Notes under the pieces: model-generated
The model's input: the letters and a program-made list of their open reading frames with translations, nothing else
What the model was told of the DNA's origin: nothing
Databases searched by the model: none
Shown here: positions 1-12,089 of the stretch, in pieces
Position numbering within the stretch: position 1 is the first letter of the stretch
Layout: every line of letters begins with the position of its first letter
DNA from: Coprinopsis marcescibilis
Lineage: Eukaryota; Basidiomycota; Agaricomycetes; Agaricales; Psathyrellaceae
Reading direction: 5' to 3'
NCBI GenBank assembly: GCA_004369085.1
Contig: ML210166.1
Coordinates: forward strand, 124,001-188,000
Length of the DNA: 64,000 bases
Made by a program: the position numbers and the translations under genes

Positions 1-250
1 GGCTATCTTTAGATTTTCGACTGTTGGCAGCCGCTCGAGGCGCAGTTCGATTACGCTGGCCATATGGCCGGTTGCGAAGCAGTGCTGGCTCCCTAGCTTT
101 CTTTCTTCTTGCTTTCATCTTTCACGACTCTGCCCACCGTTGTTCACTCTTTTTGCACATTCATTTGCTAATTCACACTCGCTGGTGGTCATCATATACT
201 AACTAAAATAGATTCGCCTGCTGGTTTTCCAGGAAATTTTGAGAACCTCG

Positions 251-3043
251 ATGAATCACGGATTTACGCAGGACTCGTCGGCGTCTGCGACGAGTTTACT
301 GAGCGACAATGACAAGCGTGGCAGCACTATGAGCCGGCAGGTGTGTTGTATTGACTTCCGGGGAGTGTTGGCTCGACATTAATCTGTTTGTATAGAGCCA
401 GATTGCCGCCAAGGTTCGCAGTAACACGGAGGTTTTGGCTGATATGGTGATTGACGCCTCGTTGTTTGTGTTTATATTCAGTACTCTCTGCCACCTGCAC
501 CGCAATCATGGGGTCTACCCCTCACAATGGATCACATCGAGGCCGACGACGGTTTGCACAATCCGGATCCTTCAAGAGACAGGAAGAACGACGGTGGCGG
601 TCACATCTTTACTGCGCGCGGTCTGGCCAATCTTGGATGTATTGCCTCTCTTGTGTTGGCGATCGTCATGCTGTTGTAAGTGACTATTTGTAAACATTGG
701 CCTGTATGACAGGGGATTTACACTGGTTCGTGGGGTTATTCAGTGCTGGTACGTCGAAAGAGACCGGGTTAAATCTTGACTCGTGGCTGATTCCCGATAG
801 GATATCCCGTGATTTCATTTTTCACCAAGTCGGAGCCTACTACGCAGGGAGGGTTTAACCTCGGAGGAATTAATGCGACTGGCCAGATCCCAACCTTTGT
901 AAGAAGGGTGGGTTTGATCGACCCTGATACCCCGGACTCGGCGCGCACAAGGACGTCTTATACCCCTGGTCGTGAAGAACTATTCGACCTCGTCTTCTCC
1001 GACGAATTTAACGAGGAGGGTCGGTCGTTCTACCCTGGAGATGACCCATATTGGGAAGCTGTTGACCTGCATTATTGGGGTACTGTAAGTTTGACGTGAC
1101 GCAGCCTTTGTGTTAACCGATGTCCCTGGAACTGACTGTATGCTATGAAATAGAACGATTTGGAGTGGTATGACCCCTCCGGTGGTATGTTCTTAGTTTG
1201 CGTTTGCTAGCAGGTGCTAAAGTTATTGTGATAGCCACGACATCTGCAGGCGCCCTGCAGTTGACTTTGTCACGAGCGGACCCCATAAGTAACCATAACT
1301 TGAGTTACAAGTCCGGAATGGTATGTCTTGGCTTAATCTTGGGCACAGATCGGTTCATTTACTGATATGTTGTTTAGGTACAAACATGGTGACTGCATCG
1401 TTCATTCCACCCTGTGGATCCCGCGCTCATGTTCGTTTAAGGAACAAATTCTGCTTCACGGGTGGCATTCTGGAAGCTTCCATCCGTCTGCCTGGAAACA
1501 CTAATGCCGCGTACGTATTCCACTGTGGTTCCATGGTCGAGTGAAATTGACTTGATATGGATTAATTATGATAGTGGCTTGTGGCCGGCTGTGTATGTTC
1601 CGTCCACTCCATTCACAGTAGCATCTCTCTGACGATTCCTGTGTCAGTTGGGCTATGGGGAACCTAGGTCGAGCCGGATATGGCGGATCTCTGGATGGAA
1701 TGGTAATTACAACGATAGGATCAATGACCCTGAACTGAACATTCCCCAGTGGCCTTACAGCTACGATAGCTGCGACGTTGGCACTCTTGCCAATCAAACG
1801 GATCCCGGGACGTGGCCTGATATCGAATCACCAGAACTTACCTACGTTACTGACCCTGAGACTTTGGAGCGACACTCTTTGGTGCGTAGCTCATACTCAG
1901 CATCCGTATATTCTCTCTGTATTTACTCGGAAATCCCAAGTCGTTCTTGCCTGGACAGAAATTATGTCAGTGATTATGTCGTGTTCTCGTCGGACTCAAC
2001 AACTGACGTATCCGATTTAGCCGCTTGCACTTGTCCTGGAGAGTCGCACCCCGGACCTATGCGAACAGACGGGACCTACGTGGGACGCGCTGCACCGGAA
2101 ATCGACGTCATCGAAGCACTCGTAGAAAATGGAGTGGGACACGTACGACACTTGACATCTTCACGGCATTGCAATGTATTGAAAAAATTGACAGGTATCT
2201 CTTTCTGCGCAATGGGCTCCGTACAATGTGAGTGCTCACCACCGTGGGATATCAACACCAGCTAAACAGCGCGATTTCTTTCATTTAGGCCGCGTATAAT
2301 TGGACGTTTTCTGAAACACTCATCTACGATGAGGAAACTGTCCGGTTGAACGAGTACAGAGGAGGAGTTTACCAGCAAACCACCAGTGCACTCGCTGTGA
2401 CGAATCAAAATTGTTACGAAGAGGGCGGAACTGGGTGTTTCGCCGTTTATGCGTTTGAGTATAGAGCCGGGTACGTAAACCAAGTTGTTGCACTGGCGAA
2501 AAAGGTCTAGGTCATGAACACTACTCCCTTTAGCTTCGATGACGCTTATATCACCTGGGTAAACGATGATAGGCCCGCATGGACCCTGCTCTCTGCTGCT
2601 ACCGGACGCGACCCGAGGACTGAAATTAGCGAGCGTCCGATTCCTGTAGAGCCGATGGTGAGTGAACCGTATCATGCAGTGATATCATTTTCTCATCATT
2701 GCGCCAACAGTATATCATTGCCAACCTTGGATTCTCCCTCAACTTCGGTCCTATAGATTTCGAAATCCTCACACTGCCAGCGACAATGAGCATAGACTAC
2801 ATACGAGTATACCAGCCACGAGGAGCACGGAACGTTGGCTGCGATCCGATTGAGTATCCCACCGCAGAGTACATCAGGACGTGAGTTGCTTCTCAACTTG
2901 CTGTCAACGGTTAACATGTCTGCTTACAACTTCTTCTTCGTACAAGGTATAACCGCGCCTATACAAATCCCAACATCACGACGTGGGAGTTGATGGGGGA
3001 GCCTTGGCCTAGGAATAGGGAGGCACTGGGAGGAGTTTGCTGA
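251..3043 (+). CDS. KRE6/SKN1-family beta-glucan synthesis-associated protein, copy 1
   Basis: This is a type II membrane glycosyl hydrolase-like protein of GH16 type, needed in fungi for beta-1,6-glucan assembly in the ER/Golgi and cell wall. The start is the ATG at 251, whose exon (251-340) matches copy 2 in its tail NDKRGSTMSR. A cytosolic segment of about 80 residues precedes one membrane helix (GCIASLVLAIVMLLF). The luminal domain has FSDEFNEEGRSFYPGDDPYW, NKFCFTGGILEA, GNLGRAGYGGSLDG and the GH16 active-site pattern EIDVIE inside RAAPEIDVIEALVE. It ends MSIDYIRVYQP, then NREALGGVC and TGA at 3041. I count about 18 exons, including a 5-nt exon at 744-748 (tgctg) that joins the helix to the luminal domain. 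The spliced length of about 590 aa fits the family. The gene lies in tandem with copy 2, same strand, and no frame break was seen. Symbol withheld because KRE6 and SKN1 cannot be told apart by eye. Confidence 0.93.
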
Positions 3044-4022
3044 GTACCTCCTTTGACTTTCTTTACCTTATTTATGCTCGGCTCCTTGATGGTTTGCTGT
3101 CGCACACTGGAGTTATACCATGTACATTGAATATTGAATGCTCTTGCCGGCATACTGGCCGTTATAGATTTGAATGTTGCTCGTCATAGATCATATCAAC
3201 GTTCCGTGGCCATCTTGAATCGATTCGGAATGTTGTGACCCGTTTCGAGCGTTTAAAATCAACGGCATAGTACGTCAAGGCAGCTGTCCTCTGACATTCC
3301 ATTGGGGGAAAAGCTAATTCTTGGTTTGTCATACTAATTACAGGCCAAAGGCGCTCGATTCACCTCAACACTGTCCGGTCCGGCGCCATGTTGTCTTTGT
3401 CGGGTGCGGGACATGGCAACGGTAACTATGGAACCTGCACTTTTTCCCGGCTGGTGCGGCGACGCCCATGTCAAGGGCTTTGATCCGGGCGCGTTGCCTA
3501 GTTTCATGACTGGGGAAGGCAGCCAATTCTACCCAGCGCCTTTCAACAACGTGAAACCCGAGAACGAACATGGTTTTGACAGATGACTGGTAAGCTGTAC
3601 TTTCTACATAACAAAGTTTCAGTAGGGAAGTTGATGCAAACATCGCTCCACCGAGGATCAGCCATTGTGCCAAGTGACACTGACAAGCTTTGAGGTACAC
3701 TTGGGGTACACTAAATTCTCAAGGATTGACTGTTGTCTTCGTGAAGAGCGGACCCAGAAGTGCGGCCGCAATGAGGTACGGGCGCTGTCTGTGACTTGAG
3801 CTGATATCAGTCCAGGAACGGAATCCGCAGCTGTGTTGCAGTGTGCATTGAGTGCATTGCGGCTCATATAGACCGCGAACAGCCTCAACCAGGTTGTACT
3901 GCTGTTCCCTCCTTTCCCTCTTCCCGTCGTGCCCGGCGCTGCCCTTCGTTTCTGTACTTCTGAGTGCACTTCCCTTCTTTCACTTATTCATTCTTTTTGC
4001 ATCTCGCAGAGACTCTTTCGAG
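3044..4022. other. intergenic between the tandem KRE6/SKN1 copies
   Basis: This stretch of about 980 bases separates the two tandem copies. The sequence around 3380-3590 can be read open for 60 codons on the plus strand, but it has no recognisable motif and I do not call it a gene. A pyrimidine-rich run before 4023 is consistent with the promoter of copy 2. Confidence 0.5.
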
Positions 4023-6807
4023 ATGAGTCTCCCTTTCGCACAACATATGCAAGCGTCGACGTCGGCCACCTGCCTCATGCTGGATAACGACTATAACGAC
4101 AAGCGCGGGAGTACTATGAGCCGCAAGGTATACAATATCCTTATTCCTGAACTTTGCTTTGGTTGTGGATAACTGACGCTTTACCCCGATCATTTCATAA
4201 CAGAGCCTTCAGTTTACCTCGAAGGTGTGGAGTGAACATTGCAAGGCTTAAAAAAATCTGATCGCCGCCTACTTACCAGTATACTTTGGGACCATCACCG
4301 GAAACATGGGGCTTTCCGCTCACGTTGGAGCATCCTGAGGCAGACGACCAGCTGCACGATCCAGAGGACGCCCACAGTCGAGGTCATGTTTGCACTGCAC
4401 GGGGGATCAGCAATCTTGGCTGCATGGCTATCCTTTTCCTGGGGATGGTCATTCTCTTGTACGTGTCTTCGCGACCCCGCTCTGGCTACTGACTCAAAAT
4501 GCCTGTATAGTGTTTGTAGGTCGAGCGCTCGAGTCCTTGTGAGATTATCTTTGACGATGTGGTGCTGGCAGGCTATCCGGTATACACACACTTCACAGTC
4601 TCACTGCCAAGCTCGGAGGCCGGTTTCAACTCTATTGTAAATTCGACGGGACAGGTTCCAGCGCTTAGGAGTGTGGTGACCAAGAGCTTAATTGACCCAG
4701 ATACACCACAAGCGGCCTATGCAAAGGCACCTTTCACTCCTGGTCAGGACGAGGAGATGGTCCTCGTCTTCTCTGACGAGTTCAACCGAGACGGCCGTAA
4801 ATTCTTCCCTGGCGACGACCCTTACTGGGAAGCCGTCGACCTGCACTACTGGGGGACTGTAAGTGGCAGTTCGATAAGAGATTGTTATCTGTATTCTGAT
4901 GAGCTATCAGAACGATCTGGAGTGGTATGATCCATCTGCAGGTAAGGATGCTTACCCACGCCTGCCCTCCTTAATGATGCTGAGAGATGTTTACGGCAAG
5001 CTACGACGCGAGGAGGCGCCCTTCACTTGACGCTAACCGAAGAGAATCCGGCAAGGAATCATAACCTCAGCTATAAATCTGCGATGATTCAAACATGGTA
5101 ATACCGCCTTCGCATCGTCGCCGTTCAAGTTTATCAACCCCCTGCCTCATCGCAGGAACAAATTCTGCTTCACGGGTGGTATCTTGGAGGCGGCTGTCCG
5201 ACTTCCAGGAAACACCAATTCTGCGTCAGTCCTTGCCTTTTCGAAGCTGCTAGACTCCTTTTGCTGACAGTTTTATGTGACTAGTGGGTTATGGCCTGCT
5301 GTGTGCGCAAATATCCACTTCGAAGCTTCTATTTGAGACTCACGAGTCATAAATCGGATTAGGTGGGCAATGGGTAACCTAGGTCGTGCAGGATATGGCG
5401 GGTCATTAGACGGAGTGGTGAGTCGATCATGTTCCCTGTCTCCACAGCCCCTCAACGAGAACTATCTTCATCAGTGGCCGTATAGCTACGACAAATGTGA
5501 CGTGGGCACAATCGCCAATCAAACGTACCCTGGAACAGACCTCCCTGAGTTTGCTGTCACCCAAGGCGATCCTGAGGAAGGCGGCATTTTGGTACGTTAC
5601 TCATGGTCTGCGGCTAGATTATCAGCTGACGTATGCTCTTATCGAACTGTCAGTCATATTTGCCTGGTCAAAGATTATGTTAGTCATACCGATCTATTCA
5701 TCCTCACGTTCTTATTGGATTCCACTTAGCGGCGTGCACCTGCCCAGGAGCGGGAAAGTCACACCCTGGGCCTATACGATCAGATGGCACTTACGTTGGA
5801 CGAGCGGCACCTGAAATTGATGCCTTTGAAGCGCTCGTTGAAGATGGCGTTGGAATGGTAGGACGAGTTCATACCGTCAGGTTTCATTAACTTATTTCTT
5901 GTACCCAGGTTTCCCTTTCTGCACAATGGGGGCCATACAATGTAAGAGACAATCATCCTCTGGTATGGAGCACGGCGATCTTATTCCATCTTTGTAGGCC
6001 GGCTACAACTGGACGCAAATCGAAGGCGAGACGTACTCAATCTGGGACGAGGACAACACACAGCTAAACGGCTACAAAGGGAGTCAGTACCCGGACGTTT
6101 TGTTTATCTAGCATCGACTGACCATCCTTCTTTGACCTTCTTTGACCTGCTAGACGCCTACCAACAGACAACTAGCGGACTGTCAAGAACGAATCAGAAC
6201 TGTTATCAAACAGGGGGTACAGGGTGCTTTGCGGTCTACGGCTTCGAATATAAGCCTGGGTAAGATATTTTCTGAGATTTTGTTTGCAACAAATCTAAAG
6301 GTCCGTTAGATTTGACGATGGTTACATCACATGGGTGAACGACAACAAACCTGCCTGGACCATCTTTTCCAGGGGCTTGGGCCCTGATGAGTTGACAGAG
6401 ATCAGCGAACGAGCTATTCCGGTAGAACCAATGGTGAGCAACTTTGTCCCAACCCAGTTTATCAACGTACTAAAGCAGACGCTAGTATATAATTGCCAAT
6501 CTCGGATTCTCGCAAAACTTCGGCAATATCGACCTTGAATCGCTAACGTTCCCAGCCACGATGAGCATCGACTATATCCGAGTGTACCAGCCTAAGAATG
6601 CGCAAAACATTGGTTGTGATCCAATAGAGTATCCTACTGCCGAGTATATCAAAACGTGAGTGCTTTACAGTAGCTCTGTCTAGGCTATTCCTGACGATAC
6701 ATTGACTCTAGGTACGAAAGAGCGTACACTAATCCTAATATTACGACTTGGAATCAAATGGGACAGCCCTGGCCGAGAAATAGGGAGGCATTGGGCGGGG
6801 AGTGCTG
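4023..6807 (+). CDS. KRE6/SKN1-family beta-glucan synthesis-associated protein, copy 2
   Basis: This is the tandem paralog of the gene at 251 and has the same predicted role in beta-1,6-glucan assembly. The ATG at 4023 opens an exon ending KRGSTMSRK. Next come a 7-codon exon, then YTLGPSPETWGFPL in place of the YSLPPAPQSWGLPL of copy 1, and the membrane helix GCMAILFLGMVILF. A 5-nt microexon at 4511-4515 (tgttt) sits exactly where copy 1 has one. The luminal domain repeats the family landmarks: FSDEFNRDGRKFFPGDDPYW, NKFCFTGGILEAA, GNLGRAGYGGSLDG and the catalytic pattern EIDAFE, ending NREALGGEC and TGA at 6805. All exons join in frame and both copies keep the GH16 acidic residues. The copies have diverged moderately, so this is an old duplication with both members probably functional. 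Confidence 0.93.
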
Positions 6808-8353
6808 ATACTTTATGATCGATGAGCTCCTTTATATACGTTTCGCAATTTGTAACATCACTATCATTTATAATCGGGCATACGACTTCTTTACGTTGTA
6901 TATTAAAAGACTTTGGGAATAGATTTTAATAATAGCTTTCGTGAGAACACGATCGAGATATGTACTCACGAGTGTCCTCTCACTGCAATGGACGGGCCAT
7001 TTAGGGGTCACGAAAATGATTAGAGAATTCAAAAACAAATTCAACATTTATGAATGCCGGTTCTGGCGCTACGATAACTGTGGCTATTTAATCTGAACAA
7101 ATGGAACTCAGATTGATCGTGTTGGTTGAATATACAAGGGACTAAAAGGACGCAAGAACGATGACTATTGTGCCTAAAAGTATAGTGCCGCTTCTCTTAT
7201 TGTCATAATTCTGAGTTATGGTGGCTTCAAAACAATAACTATTAGGATTCTGCGATATGTAACGTTTACGACACTCGAAAACGCGTCAGGAAGCGTTTTC
7301 GAGTGTCGTAAACGTTACATATAGGGATGTCACTCAAACTTATTGTTTTTGGGCTGCTCATATGTTGCATTCTTGGGAGGATAATAAGAATAGATAAGGG
7401 CACACATTAGTTGGATGTGCTCAGAGCCAATATCCACTCCATATTTAATATCTTTGCTTGACTCATATTTGGAGTTCACGATCAATATTGCCGAGGGGTA
7501 GATTTTGTGTTATAGCCATCCCAAAATCAGGTCTCAAAAATGTTTAATTCATTTTCGGGACCCCCAAACAACCTGTCCGCTGCAGTGTTGCTGAGTAGTT
7601 CAAAGTGCAGTTCTCAGACATAGTACTAAGCGCCTGCGTCAAGTGACGTGGTCTTGGCCTCAGCGCTTGGAACACGCCAAGGCGTTGGTATCCGGTGGCC
7701 CGCTGAGACTCCAAATTCTCTTTTAAACGCATAGCGGACAGTCACCCCCATTGCCGACGCACGGAACCCATGTTGTATTACCGTGCTCCGAGGTTTAACA
7801 TGCATTGGAGACTCTTGCTTCTAATAAAACCGTTTCTTCCATCGGATCTTCGCACATGGATTGTGGAAATCAAGACTCTGGTTCCAGCCGAGAACCATCT
7901 GGATCGCCAGTCCTGCCATGAAGAGACAGATACCATACGAGGCTAATTCATACTTGTCCAAGGGATGACCCTATGGATGCCTCGGTAAAACTTCTATCCT
8001 GTAGTATCATGATGTTAATGATTCTCTCTATGAGGCAAGCATTAGTACGGCAGACTTACAAGGAAGGCCCCCGGAGAAAATGAATGTTCACACCAACTTC
8101 ATTTGATAATATATCAGATTTTAGGGCCTCAGAAGCAACTTAGCAAGCCTGGCCCACTGGCACTGGTGGCACCTGCTATGATTAGCTTCGAGAAGCAACG
8201 CATCGTGGCCTCATAAGGGAGCTGCATCCAACAGTGCTCTTCATCTTCTACTTCACGCTCATTTCCGTCCCTACCAACGCTGAAGCCACATCGCTCCTAC
8301 TCATTCCCCAGCTTTAAGCTTTTGTTGAAGGCCCAAGGAAGCGCCGTTCGAAG
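6808..8353. other. gene-poor intergenic region with a hairpin
   Basis: I find no convincing coding region in about 1.5 kb. Its main structure is the long inverted repeat at 7229-7350, listed separately. The rest is AT-rich with short, unrelated open frames. Confidence 0.5.
7229..7350. repeat. long perfect inverted repeat (hairpin), MITE-like
   Basis: Two perfectly complementary 30-base arms, 7255-7284 and 7293-7322, are separated by an 8-base spacer (gtcaggaa). Each arm contains the octamer gtttacga or its complement. Further out, aaaacaataa at 7229-7238 is matched by its complement ttattgtttt at 7341-7350, giving a second, imperfect outer stem. The structure could be a small MITE or foldback element, or a strong terminator-like hairpin downstream of the KRE6 pair. 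No flanking target-site duplication was obvious. Confidence 0.85.
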
Positions 8354-8847
8354 ATGAAGGTTTTCACTTATGTCGTCGTGCTGGCCTCTGCAGCTCTCCT
8401 CTCGAGTGGCCAAGGCACATCCTCTGTGGGCTTAAATACCCTCATCTCTCCAACAAGTTCTGGACTCTCGTAAGTTCTGTCTGCGCTTTGGCCCCTTTTG
8501 ACCACTACGCGATTCTAAAGCGGGAATATTTCAGCACAGCCACCTCGACCCCAGTTTCCTCGTCAGCGTCGTCTGTCAGTGACGGCGGGTCGAGCTCGAT
8601 TTCAGCCCCAACGCCTATCTCGTCGTCGGTCAGCGGCATAGTGACAACCACAGTCATTCGATCCAGCGTTTCTACTGCAACACAAACCCGCACGGTGACC
8701 ACGACAGTTTTGTCGACGACAGTACTCAGCGAACGTGTTATTGCCACCGACGAACCCTTGGCCACTGCAGGTGCAACTTCATTGGTTGCAGGCACAGTGT
8801 TGGTAGCCATTATGAGCAGCCTGACGGCTGCCATGCTGACTTTCTAG
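8354..8847 (+). CDS. small secreted Ser/Thr-rich protein, probable GPI-anchored
   Basis: The ATG at 8354 begins a classic signal peptide (MKVFTYVVVLASAALLSSG). Two exons, 8354-8469 and 8535-8847, join in frame through a 65-nt GT-AG intron and encode 142 aa. After the signal the protein is almost entirely Ser, Thr, Ala, Val and Pro, including TQTRTVTTTVLSTTVLSE. It ends in a hydrophobic stretch (SLVAGTVLVAIMSSLTAAML) of the kind cleaved for GPI attachment. A heavily O-glycosylated wall or membrane mucin-like protein is inferred. There is no enzymatic domain. It is the first of three unrelated-by-sequence but similar-by-design genes on the same strand. Confidence 0.85.
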
Positions 8848-10248
8848 TCGTACACCCTTTCGATGATCAACGAGCGTTTTGGACGACGGACTTTTAAGTT
8901 ACAGTGTTACTTACAGGTTGGGTCAGCCATGGGCTGTCATTCACCTTGATATGTTCTCCTTAACTCATGCGTACGACTACTTTCTTGGACCCTACGGACT
9001 TTTGAACGACAGCAGAATAGTCAAATATGCACATTTTACACGTTTCGCGGACAATCGGGGTTTCCTTTGTAATAATACCTGGCATTTGACGCGAGGTTGA
9101 CGGTGCCAGCTAGTCACACCAATTCATATGGGCTTTGGGCGTTGTTGGTTCTCATCGTGTCGTGCTCTGGAATGTTTCGATCAACGGTGCGATCTCTTTC
9201 AAAGGTGTCGACATGAAGGTGATATGCCCTCGACCGGCAAAGCACCCTTTTGGTGAGTTTTCATATTTAACATTTTCATCTTTGCTCATGTACATCATCC
9301 AGCTTCGTCAGGCAAACGTGGAGGCTGTGATAGTAATGTCATCGACTCTCAAGCCCTGAGATGTTATTGGAAGATGAACCAAGAGGGAACCAAAAGGCAA
9401 ACATACAGAGGCGTCTTGACCCCGTTACCGGCTTGGCCGGCCTTAAATTTCAAGGTCTTCTTTCGCCTTTTGCATCGCCATGACCGCGGATGGAGCGCTT
9501 ACAGCCGGTAAGGGAACTTTCCGCAGCTCAGATCCACGAATATGCTGTTCCAAAGCTCAACTTTGGCAAGCTCTCGGTCAGTGCTTGCTTGTATGTATTT
9601 CGTCTCCGCGGTGTTTTCATCCCGTAATAGTGTCTTGACAAAGCCTTTCAAGTAAAGCACTGGTGTTTTGTCTCAATTCTCGATTCTCACCAGTTGCGCA
9701 TGACGACATAATCCTTCTAATGCGTAGTCATCAGACCTACCAATGGTCCCTACGGGATATGTGTAATGTCGCGATAGCCGTTTACGGAGGCGTTACCTGT
9801 ACCAGACGCCACGGTTACGGAGTAAAGTCTCCGAATACAACACCTCGAACGGAATCAAGCTTGAGCAAGTTGGAAAGTCTCGGGTGTGTTACTTTTTGGT
9901 GAGTTTTCTTGACTTAAGACTACTAGTACTAACATGGCGCTGGGACAGCATGTTGTTATTCCCCGAAATGCCTCAGATACGCTTACCTTTGGCACACAGC
10001 GCGGCCACTAGAAAAACGGGATATGTGCGATCTTGGCATTATGGGCTGTATCTTTGTCCCATCAAGTTTTTCGTAACGCGTGCTCTTCTCTCCGGCTTTG
10101 TGGAGTCCGCTCTTCTAGGAAACCTATGCTCTAAAACAAGGCAAAATACTAAAGGATGCACTATATAAACCTAAGGCCCTCCAAACAGCTTAAATCATAT
10201 CATTGAAACCATCTAGCAATCGTCTCTCTGACAGGAACTAGACTAACG
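8848..10248. other. intergenic, no gene recognised
   Basis: About 1.4 kb with only short open frames (the longest is 94 codons near 9884-10168) and no recognisable motif or codon bias. It ends in the TATA-containing promoter of the next gene. Confidence 0.45.
10161..10170 (+). promoter_or_regulatory. TATA box of the gene at 10249
   Basis: The sequence ctatataaac lies about 80 bases upstream of the ATG at 10249, a usual spacing for a strongly expressed fungal gene. Confidence 0.55.
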
Positions 10249-10853
10249 ATGAAGTTGACCGCCATCACTACCCTTCTGTTCCTCATTGCAGGTGTTCTGG
10301 GGCAAGATCCCAGCGCTCCTGTCAACTCAACGTAAGTGTATCCTCTGTCGGCGACTTCAACCTCATTTGCTCACATTCATCTCAGCGACCCTGCTACCAC
10401 CTCCCCTCCCGCGTAATGCCTATTCTTCACCCCATGCTCTGTTATTTCTAACCGAGATAATCTTTATCTAAACAGTCCCAGCGAAACCCCAGATGCCACT
10501 GGTGTCCCTGGGGCTACCGACGTTCCTGAAACTCCAGGTGCCTCCAATACCCCAGATGTTCCTGAAACCCCTGGAGGGTCTGGTGCTCCTGGTGTCCCAG
10601 GAGGTTCTGCAATGTATGTAATTTGGACAACCCACTCGCAGCCAATAATTGACATATTCTCAGCCCCAGTGGTAGCGTTCCAGGCGGCGGTGCTAGCATA
10701 AGCGGGCCCCCAAGGCCCACAGGCGGAGATGACGACTCAACCTTGACTCCTAACAACCCTCCTGCTAACCAGGGCAGTGGTGCGTTGAGCCTCACAGCTA
10801 GCTCTCCCGTCCTCGCTGGTGCCTTTGTTGGTGTAGCTGCCATGTTTCTTTAA
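10249..10853 (+). CDS. small secreted Pro/Gly-rich protein with a PETPG repeat, probable GPI-anchored
   Basis: The ATG at 10249 opens a signal peptide (MKLTAITTLLFLIAGVLG). Four exons (10249-10331, 10386-10412, 10476-10613, 10664-10853) all join in phase and give 145 aa. The middle is a short degenerate repeat in which the unit TDVPETPGAS recurs as TPDVPETPGGS, followed by GAPGVPGGS and SGSVPGGG, so it resembles an extended Pro/Gly linker. The C-terminus (SLTASSPVLAGAFVGVAAMFL) is a probable GPI signal. It has the same layout as the genes at 8354 and 11622: signal, disordered low-complexity body, hydrophobic tail. Function unknown; a structural wall protein is the likeliest role. Confidence 0.85.
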
Positions 10854-11621
10854 GATCCAGATGTTGGTAATTTTTCTTATTCTGACAGTGAAGCCCAAGA
10901 GAGGCTGACGACAGTTTCTTGTTTAGCATTGATTCAGCGGCGTAGACTAGACGTAGCTATTTTAATCGCTTCAACCTCACATCTCAAAGTTCTTCTATGG
11001 CATCATTATATATGTTCCGGATATAGGGTCCGCAGGCATCATCCAGCTTCCTACGATTAACCCTGATCTTTGTTACTTAGCATGATCATGATATTATGTT
11101 GACATCTAGTCCTCGAATTTTAGTGTGCATTAACCCCTGACCATCGATACCTTGTGGCACTGCACGAGGAAGGAACACCATGCAGGTGGCGCTCCCCTAT
11201 CTCGCCTCCAGGCCCACTCAAAGAAGGCAATCGCACAACATCGCCATGCTTCTCACTATCACAATCATCTGAGCCTGCACAAGGATGCACACTGCCTCTC
11301 AGAAAATGGATATCAAACGGTACAGCCTCGACAGATCCCTCCATTTCCCCTGTCGCCATGTCAGCAAACGGTCCCCAGTTTGCGCTGATGCCAACTTGAA
11401 TAAAAGTTGCTGGTGCTGGTGAGTGCTTCTATTCGTCTCTATATTAATCCTGTGACACACGCGGTGAGTTATTGCCGCCCGTATGTCTCCTCAGTTATCG
11501 CGTGTACATATCTTGGCAAACAACGGATATATAAAGGGACAAAAGAGCATTGAGACATACCAGGCACATTCCTCTTTTTCAAGCAGAATAACCAACACGC
11601 CTTCGATTACTCTCTACCATA
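10854..11621. other. intergenic with a TATA box at 11528-11536
   Basis: No gene is supported. The sequence tatataaag at 11528-11536 lies about 90 bases upstream of the ATG at 11622 and is a plausible core promoter element. Confidence 0.5.
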
Positions 11622-12089
11622 ATGCGATTCGCTGCCCTTTGCGCCGTTTTGTTTTTCGCGCTTAGTGCCTATGCCCAAAGCGGTATCAGTAGCAGTGACG
11701 GTTCCCTGAGCATTCAACCCATCCCCGTGCCTGGCCAGACGACGTCCTCGGAGTCCATCACAGGATCGTATGTACAGTCAATTGCATCCCCTGAACAGAC
11801 TGACGAAAGGACTTCATTCAGGGCATCGATTCCAATTGTACCCACATCCGAGCCTCCGACTCCATCTGCCCCTGTGCCGAGCCTACCCTCCTCGAGTGAT
11901 TCTACCACCAGCGAGCCCAGCAATCCAGGACCTGACCCAAGCCCAAGTGCAAGCGACTCGGATAGCCCACCCGGGAGCAGCGAAGGCCCACCTGCGCCTA
12001 GGCCTACCAGTGGAACACCAGGCCTGGTCGCAAGTTACCAAGGTGTCTTCGTTGGCGTTGTCGCTGGACTCGTTGCGGCCATGGTATAA
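11622..12089 (+). CDS. small secreted Ser/Pro-rich protein, probable GPI-anchored
   Basis: The ATG at 11622 begins a signal peptide (MRFAALCAVLFFALSAYAQ). The body is Ser/Pro-rich and acidic (SDSDSPPGSSEGPPAPRP is typical), and the last residues (GVFVGVVAGLVAAMV) form a GPI-type hydrophobic tail. The frame is open throughout (155 aa). However, 11768-11821 has a gtatgt donor and a ttcag acceptor and is exactly 54 nt, so splicing it would remove 18 residues without changing frame and leave GSASIPIVPTS. Neighbouring genes have introns of this size, so the 137-aa spliced form may be the main product. No enzymatic domain is seen. Confidence 0.82.
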   Translation: MRFAALCAVLFFALSAYAQSGISSSDGSLSIQPIPVPGQTTSSESITGSYVQSIASPEQTDERTSFRASIPIVPTSEPPTPSAPVPSLPSSSDSTTSEPSNPGPDPSPSASDSDSPPGSSEGPPAPRPTSGTPGLVASYQGVFVGVVAGLVAAMV

